Source: Betaproteobacteria bacterium
GTDB lineage: Bacteria; Pseudomonadota; Gammaproteobacteria; Burkholderiales; Rhodocyclaceae
Assembly: GCA_016880375.1 (NCBI GenBank)
Contig: JAEHDO010000135.1
Coordinates: 1 to 10,993 of the forward strand
Length of the DNA stretch: 10,993 bases
Reading direction: 5' to 3'
The translations under genes were made by a program, and so were the position numbers. The notes beneath the pieces were generated by a model that worked only from the letters and a program-made list of their open reading frames with translations, was not told where the DNA came from and made no database searches. Positions 7,163 to 10,993 of this stretch are shown piece by piece. Position 1 is the first letter of the stretch. Each line of letters starts with the position of its first letter.

Positions 7163-7288
7163 GTTACATCATGCCAAGGGCTGAGGAGGGGTTGCGGATA
7201 ACCACAATTGTTCAGGAGTGAGGCATTGCCCAGAATGCCAATCGCCAATACCCGCCGGCCGGTCCGGTAGCTATTCAAGGAGGAGATC
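7163..7288. promoter_or_regulatory. Divergent dctS-dctP control region
   Basis: These 126 bases separate the divergently transcribed dctSR and dctPQM operons, so they must hold the promoters of both and, most likely, DctR binding sites. Visible elements are an inverted repeat (7222-7239), a short tandem GCCAAT(C/A) repeat beginning at 7237 and 7244, a CCGGCCGG palindrome (7255-7262) and the dctP ribosome-binding site (7277-7285). No convincing -35/-10 pair or sigma-54 promoter was found on either strand. An activator-dependent promoter would fit that absence. Confidence 0.6.
7222..7239. promoter_or_regulatory. Inverted repeat, candidate DctR operator
   Basis: GGCATT (7222-7227) and AATGCC (7234-7239) form a perfect inverted repeat with a six-base spacer (GCCCAG). 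It is centred about 60 bases upstream of the dctP ATG and about 70 from the dctS ATG. A symmetric site of this size is suitable for a dimeric LuxR-type regulator. Assignment to DctR is inference from position. Confidence 0.4.
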
Positions 7289-8293
7289 ATGAAACTGTAT
7301 TCCCTGCTGCTTGGTGCCATCACCCTGGCTTTCTCGGCCGCGGTGCTCGCGCAGCAGCCTATCGTCATCAAGTTCAGCCATGTCGTGGCCAACGACACGC
7401 CGAAGGGCAAGGCGTCAGAATTCTTCGCCAAAAAGGCGGCCGAGCTGACCAAGGGCAAGGTCAAGGTCGAGGTTTACGCCAACAGCACGCTCTACAAGGA
7501 CAAGGAAGAGATGGAGGCGTTGCAGCTCGGTGCCGTGCAGATGCTGGCGCCGTCGCTGGCCAAGTTCGGGCCACTTGGCGTGAAGGAGTTCGAGGTGTTC
7601 GACCTTCCTTACATTTTCGACGGCTACGATGGCCTGCGCAAGGTCACCCTCGGCCCCGTCGGCCAGCAGTTGCTCGGCAAGCTGGAGGCCAAGGGCATCA
7701 AGGGACTGACTTACTGGGACAACGGCTTCAAGTCTTTCTCGGCCAACACGCCGATCATGATGCCGGCCGATCTCAGGGGCAAGAAGCTGCGTATCCAGTC
7801 GTCCAAGGTGCTGGAGGAGCAGATTCGCACCCTCGGCGGCCTGCCGCAGGTGATGGCCTTCTCCGAGGTCTACCAGGCGCTGCAGACCGGCGTTGTCGAC
7901 GGTACCGAGAATCCGATCTCCAACCTCTATACCCAGAAGATGCACGAGGTGCAGAAGCACCTGTCGCTGACCGAGCACGGCTATCTCGGCTATGCGGTGA
8001 TCGTGAACAAGAAGTTCTGGGACGGCTTGCCGTCAGATATCCGCAAGCAGCTCGAAGACGCCATGGAGCAGGCGACACGCTACGCCAATCAGATCGCCAA
8101 GGTCGAAAACGAAACGGCGCTGGAGAATGTCAGAAAGAGCGGCAAGACCCAGATCCACGTCCAGACAGCAGCAGAGCGCCAGGCATTCAAGAAGGCCCTG
8201 ATTCCTGTTCACCAGAAGATGGAGTCCCGCATCGGCAAGGAAGCCATAGAGGGAGTGTACAAGGCGACCGGTTTCGATCCCAAGAAGCTGTGA
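7289..8293 (+). CDS. dctP: TRAP transporter periplasmic binding protein DctP
   Basis: DctP captures C4-dicarboxylates such as succinate, fumarate or malate in the periplasm and delivers them to the DctQM membrane complex. The 334-residue precursor begins with a signal peptide (1-21; Lys2, hydrophobic core, VLA before Gln22). The mature protein shows DctP-family signatures: IKFSHVVANDTPKGKA near the start, FDLPYIF (104-110), the ligand-binding region with Arg168 in GKKLRIQSSK, and GVVDGTENPISN (201-212). The ATG at 7289 has a very strong ribosome-binding site (AAGGAGGAG, 7277-7285). This fits the high expression expected for a binding protein. A hairpin after the gene probably limits read-through into dctQM. 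The exact substrate is inferred from the neighbouring DctSR pair; other organic acids are possible. Confidence 0.93.
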   Translation: MKLYSLLLGAITLAFSAAVLAQQPIVIKFSHVVANDTPKGKASEFFAKKAAELTKGKVKVEVYANSTLYKDKEEMEALQLGAVQMLAPSLAKFGPLGVKEFEVFDLPYIFDGYDGLRKVTLGPVGQQLLGKLEAKGIKGLTYWDNGFKSFSANTPIMMPADLRGKKLRIQSSKVLEEQIRTLGGLPQVMAFSEVYQALQTGVVDGTENPISNLYTQKMHEVQKHLSLTEHGYLGYAVIVNKKFWDGLPSDIRKQLEDAMEQATRYANQIAKVENETALENVRKSGKTQIHVQTAAERQAFKKALIPVHQKMESRIGKEAIEGVYKATGFDPKKL

Positions 8294-8305
8294 GCCTCCG
8301 GCTAC

Positions 8306-8330
8306 GCCAGCCCCCGTGGCTGGCTTTTTT
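8306..8330 (+). terminator. Intra-operon terminator/attenuator between dctP and dctQ
   Basis: A perfect 7-bp stem pairs GCCAGCC (8306-8312) with GGCTGGC (8318-8324), with a five-base loop. Six T follow directly (8325-8330). This is a textbook intrinsic terminator, 12 bases after the dctP stop and upstream of the dctQ ribosome-binding site. Partial termination here, or stabilisation of the dctP mRNA 3' end, would make binding protein more abundant than membrane subunits. Confidence 0.8.
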
Positions 8331-8347
8331 CTGGAAGGAGCAATCCG

Positions 8348-9025
8348 ATGAAGGCGCTTGATCATCTCGAGGAATGGCTCATCACCTTCCTGATGGGTAC
8401 GGCGACGCTGATCATCTTTGCCGCCGTGATGCACCGCTACGCCTCCGGCTGGGCGATTCCCGGCGTGCAGGACTGGCTGCTGGGCCTGAACTTCGGCTGG
8501 GCGCAGGAGCTGTGCATCATCATGTTCGTCTGGATGGCCAAGTTTGGCGCCGCCTACGGCGTGCGCACCGGCATCCACGTCGGCGTCGATGTGCTGATCA
8601 ACCGGCTGCAGGACAGCAACCGCGCCAGGTTCATTGTCTTCGGCCTGCTGGCCGGGGCGACCTTCACCGGCATCGTCGGCACGCTTGGCGCCACCTTCGT
8701 CTGGGAGAACGGTGCGCACTATGCGGTCTTCCATTTCTTCGGCCTGAATACGGGCGATCTGCCTGAAGGCCCCACCACGCCAGATCTCGAATGGCCGACC
8801 TGGGTCGTTTACTCGGCGGTGCCGTTTGGCTCCTACCTGATGTGCTTCCGTTTCCTGCAGGTGACCGTCGGCTTCCTGCGCACGGGTGAGCTGCCGCACC
8901 ACGACCACGGCCATGTCGATGGGATCGAGGAGCAGCCGCTCAGCGCGCCCGGCAACGAGGACAAGGTTTTCCGCATGGATGATGACCTGCATCCGCGCGA
9001 GACCGACGGGGAGGAACGGAAATGA
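8348..9025 (+). CDS. dctQ: TRAP transporter small membrane subunit DctQ
   Basis: DctQ is the four-helix small subunit of the tripartite, ion-gradient-driven TRAP transporter and partners DctM in the inner membrane. The 225-residue protein has hydrophobic segments at about 10-29, 52-71, 94-117 and 150-172. The family's conserved region is seen as WAQELCIIMFVWMAKFGAAYGVRTGIHVGVDVL in two parts (51-68 and 69-83). A long loop (about 120-149) and a hydrophilic C-terminal tail (about 180-225), His-rich at 184-189 and then acidic, make it larger than many DctQ proteins. The start at 8348 has GGAAGGAG seven bases upstream. The 3' end overlaps dctM by four bases (ATGA), so the two subunits are translationally coupled. 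Confidence 0.9.
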   Translation: MKALDHLEEWLITFLMGTATLIIFAAVMHRYASGWAIPGVQDWLLGLNFGWAQELCIIMFVWMAKFGAAYGVRTGIHVGVDVLINRLQDSNRARFIVFGLLAGATFTGIVGTLGATFVWENGAHYAVFHFFGLNTGDLPEGPTTPDLEWPTWVVYSAVPFGSYLMCFRFLQVTVGFLRTGELPHHDHGHVDGIEEQPLSAPGNEDKVFRMDDDLHPRETDGEERK

Positions 9026-10314
9026 ACACTCTAGTCATCTTCACCCTGCTGGTCGTGCTCATGCTGACCGGCATGCCGATCTCGATCTCGCTCGGCCTGA
9101 CGGTGCTCTCATTCCTCTTCTTCCTGACCCAGGTGCCGATCGAATCGGTGGCGCTGAAATTGTTCACCGGCATCGAGAAGTTCGAGATCATGGCCATCCC
9201 GTTCTTCATCCTCGCCGGCAACTTCCTCACCCACGGTGGGGTGGCGAAACGCATGATCCGTTTTGCCACTTCCATGGTAGGCCATTTCCATGGCGGCCTC
9301 GGTCTGGGCGGCGTGCTCGCCTGCGCCTTGTTCGCCGCGGTTTCCGGTTCCAGCCCGGCGACGGTGGTGGCAATCGGCTCGATCCTGCTGCCGGCGATGG
9401 TCAAGGCTGGCTTTCCGAAGCGCTTCGGCGCCGGCGTCATCACCACCTCGGGCGCGCTCGGCATCCTGATCCCGCCCTCGATCGTCATGGTGATGTACTC
9501 GGTGTCGACCAACACCTCGGTCGGCGCGCTGTTCATGGCCGGCGTCGTCCCCGGCATCATGCTGGCGGTGATGCTCGGCCTGACAACCTGGTACCGCGCC
9601 CGCAGCAACAACTACCCGCGCATGGCGAAGGCGAGTTGGGCCGAGCGGCTCAAGGCCTTGCGCGAGTCGATCTGGGGGCTGCTGCTGATCTTCATCGTCA
9701 TGGGCGGCATCTACACCGGCCTGTTCACGCCGACCGAGGCGGCGGCGATGAGCGCGGTGTGGGCCTTCATCTGCGCCGTGTTCATCTACAAGGACCTCGG
9801 CATGAAGGACGTGCCGCGGGTGCTGCTGTCCTCGGCCAACATGAGCGCCATGCTGCTCTACATCATCACCAATGCGGTGCTGTTCTCCTTCCTCATGACC
9901 CACGAGAACATCCCGCAAGCGATGGCCGACGCCATGATCGGCACCGGTGTCGGCGTCATCGGCTTCCTGCTGATCGCCAACATCCTGCTGCTGGCCGCCG
10001 GCAACTTCATGGAGCCGTCCTCCATCGTGCTGATCCTGGCGCCGATCCTGTTTCCGATCGCCGTCAAGCTCGGCATCGATCCGGTGCACTTCGGCATACT
10101 CATGGTGGTGAACATGGAGGTCGGAATGTGCCACCCGCCGGTAGGACTCAACCTCTATGTCGCCTCCGGCATCACCAAGATGGGCATCACCGAGCTGACT
10201 GTCGCCACCTGGCCCTGGCTGCTCACCATGCTGGTGTTCCTCGTCATCGTCACCTACTGGCCGCCGCTGTCGCTGTGGCTGCCGCGACAGCTTGGCATGA
10301 TCGCGGGCGGGTGA
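9022..10314 (+). CDS. dctM: TRAP transporter large membrane subunit DctM
   Basis: DctM is the large, ion-coupled permease subunit that moves the substrate handed over by DctP across the inner membrane. The 430-residue length is normal for the family. It is almost wholly hydrophobic, with about a dozen membrane segments. Family signatures are intact: MPFFI-like MAIPFFILAGNFL (57-69), AAVSGSSPATVVAIGS (105-120), the GILIPPSIVMVMY stretch (147-159), the repeat-related GIYTGLFTPTEAAAMSAV (229-246), GNFMEPSS (327-334) and MCHPPVGLNLYV (369-380). The start at 9022 lies within the dctQ stop (ATGA), with GGGGAGGAACGGAA just upstream as ribosome-binding region. A strong terminator follows, so dctP-dctQ-dctM is a complete operon. 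Confidence 0.95.
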   Translation: MNTLVIFTLLVVLMLTGMPISISLGLTVLSFLFFLTQVPIESVALKLFTGIEKFEIMAIPFFILAGNFLTHGGVAKRMIRFATSMVGHFHGGLGLGGVLACALFAAVSGSSPATVVAIGSILLPAMVKAGFPKRFGAGVITTSGALGILIPPSIVMVMYSVSTNTSVGALFMAGVVPGIMLAVMLGLTTWYRARSNNYPRMAKASWAERLKALRESIWGLLLIFIVMGGIYTGLFTPTEAAAMSAVWAFICAVFIYKDLGMKDVPRVLLSSANMSAMLLYIITNAVLFSFLMTHENIPQAMADAMIGTGVGVIGFLLIANILLLAAGNFMEPSSIVLILAPILFPIAVKLGIDPVHFGILMVVNMEVGMCHPPVGLNLYVASGITKMGITELTVATWPWLLTMLVFLVIVTYWPPLSLWLPRQLGMIAGG

Positions 10315-10334
10315 CAGCAACCAGCCGTCGAACG

Positions 10335-10358
10335 AACCCGGCTGCGGCCGGGTTTTTT
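10335..10358 (+). terminator. Intrinsic terminator of the dctPQM operon
   Basis: A perfect 8-bp stem pairs AACCCGGC (10335-10342) with GCCGGGTT (10347-10354), with a TGCG tetraloop. A run of six T (10353-10358) overlaps the end of the stem. It lies 20 bases after the dctM stop and should separate the operon from the next gene. Confidence 0.88.
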
Positions 10359-10363
10359 CGGGC

Positions 10364-10372
10364 TGTGATAAG
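10364..10372 (+). promoter_or_regulatory. Possible extended -10 promoter of the TerC-family gene
   Basis: TGTGATAAG fits the extended -10 form (TG, one base, then GATAAG with four of six consensus positions). It ends eight bases before the ATG at 10381. No -35 hexamer is seen; the expected place lies inside the upstream terminator. No ribosome-binding site separates it from the ATG, so a leaderless or nearly leaderless message is possible. Confidence 0.35.
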
Positions 10373-10380
10373 CTCGAACC

Positions 10381-10993
10381 ATGCTGGAAACCGCCCTCAA
10401 CCCCACCTTCTGGGTCTCCGTTTTACAAATCATCGCCATCGACATCCTGCTCGGCGGTGACAATGCCATAGTCATCGCGCTGGCCTGCCGGCGCCTGCCG
10501 GAACAACAGCGCCGGCAGGGCATTTTCTGGGGCGTGGTGGGCGCCATCGCCCTGCGCGTGATCCTGATCTTCTTCGCCCTGCAACTGCTGGCGATACCCT
10601 TCCTGAAGATCGTCGGCGGCCTGCTGCTGCTGTGGATCGGCATCAAGCTGCTGCAGCCGGAGGAGGAGGAAGGGCATGGCAACATTGAGGGCAGCACGCA
10701 TCTGCTCGGGGCAATCCGCACCATCATCATCGCCGACGCCGTAATGAGCCTGGACAATGTCATCGCCGTGGCCGCCGCAGCCAAGGGCGATCTCGGCTTG
10801 GTGATCTTCGGCATCCTGTTCAGCATCCCGATCGTGGTCTGGGGCAGCAAGTTCGTGCTCAAGCTTATGGACCGCCTGCCCGTCGTGATCACCTTCGGCG
10901 GGGCGCTGCTCGGCTGGATTGCCGGCGACATGCTGCTCGGAGACGCGGTGGTGAAGCCCTATCTCGAAGGCCAGCCTGTCTGGCTGAAGTACG
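10381..10993 (+). CDS. TerC/YjbE-family integral membrane protein, partial (3' end outside the window)
   Basis: The reading frame is open from ATG 10381 to the window edge, giving 204 residues without a stop. Two internal repeats carry the TerC-family acidic motifs in membrane helices: DILLGGDNAIVIAL (21-34; Asp21, Asp27, Asn28) and ADAVMSLDNVIAV (118-130; Asp119, Asp125, Asn126). Hydrophobic segments fall at about 10-34, 47-72, 76-91, 110-132, 138-160 and 167-188. A short acidic loop (PEEEEGHG) lies between the halves. Several TerC relatives, such as E. coli Alx and Bacillus YjbE-type proteins, are linked to manganese export, so metal-ion transport is the likeliest role; the ion is not shown by the sequence. 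The protein looks nearly complete, since family members are often 200-240 residues. No yybP-ykoY riboswitch can fit in the 66-base gap upstream. Confidence 0.87.
   Translation, partial: MLETALNPTFWVSVLQIIAIDILLGGDNAIVIALACRRLPEQQRRQGIFWGVVGAIALRVILIFFALQLLAIPFLKIVGGLLLLWIGIKLLQPEEEEGHGNIEGSTHLLGAIRTIIIADAVMSLDNVIAVAAAAKGDLGLVIFGILFSIPIVVWGSKFVLKLMDRLPVVITFGGALLGWIAGDMLLGDAVVKPYLEGQPVWLKY

Noticed and set aside
7170..7270. Possible short upstream peptides before dctP (17 codons from ATG 7169 area; 11 codons from ATG 7235)
   Set aside because: Neither has a properly spaced ribosome-binding site. The AGGAG at 7214-7218 is too far from the ATG at 7235, and nothing else supports translation.
7163..7288. 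A sigma-54 promoter in the dct intergenic region
   Set aside because: No GG-N10-GC element fits on either strand at the inverted repeat, and DctR lacks a sigma-54 activation domain.
9109..10320. A 403-codon minus-strand frame opposite dctM, and a similar 319-codon frame opposite dctQ
   Set aside because: Both are His/Asp/Gln-rich shadows of hydrophobic membrane-protein codons read backwards. The sense genes carry clear TRAP signatures.

Overview
The window reads as a conserved chromosomal stretch of a GC-rich proteobacterium, most likely a betaproteobacterium near the Rhodocyclales. This rests on the style of the 5S rRNA tail, the accA-tilS gene order, and a DctSR/DctPQM dicarboxylate system. 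The taxonomic call is inference from gene style; no database comparison was made. Nine genes are complete, a 5S rRNA gene is cut at the left edge, and a TerC-family gene is cut at the right edge.

Left part (1-2263): the 3' part of a 5S rRNA ends an rRNA operon. It is followed by two intrinsic terminators separated by a duplicated 13-base sequence. Next come two tightly coupled ABC-transporter genes of the tungstate type (tupB permease and tupC ATPase) with no substrate-binding gene in view. A small exported protein of unknown function follows, with a Cys-His-Asp arrangement like that of transglutaminase-like enzymes. Hand counts of a few lines suggest that tupBC is less GC-rich (about 52-58%) than lines sampled on the right (65-72%).

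Middle (2275-4549): two housekeeping genes overlap. accA encodes the alpha subunit of the acetyl-CoA carboxyltransferase (first step of fatty acid synthesis). tilS encodes the tRNA-Ile lysidine synthetase.

Right part (4575-10314): a complete C4-dicarboxylate uptake module. On the minus strand, dctS (membrane sensor kinase with a periplasmic sensor region and a PAS domain) overlaps dctR (FixJ/LuxR-type response regulator) by four bases. Divergently, dctP (periplasmic binding protein), dctQ and dctM (small and large membrane subunits) form a TRAP transporter operon. A terminator-like hairpin between dctP and dctQ probably gives more binding protein than membrane subunits. The 126-base gap between dctS and dctP holds a candidate operator. 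A strong terminator ends the operon. Beyond it starts a TerC/YjbE-family membrane protein, probably a metal-ion transporter, whose stop codon is not reached.

I see no mobile element, CRISPR array, tRNA or phage gene. No clearly novel multi-gene system is visible. The points most worth a second look are the exported Cys-His-Asp protein, the orphan tupBC next to the rRNA operon, the intra-operon hairpin, the inverted repeat between dctS and dctP, and two genes with -10-like boxes almost touching their start codons.
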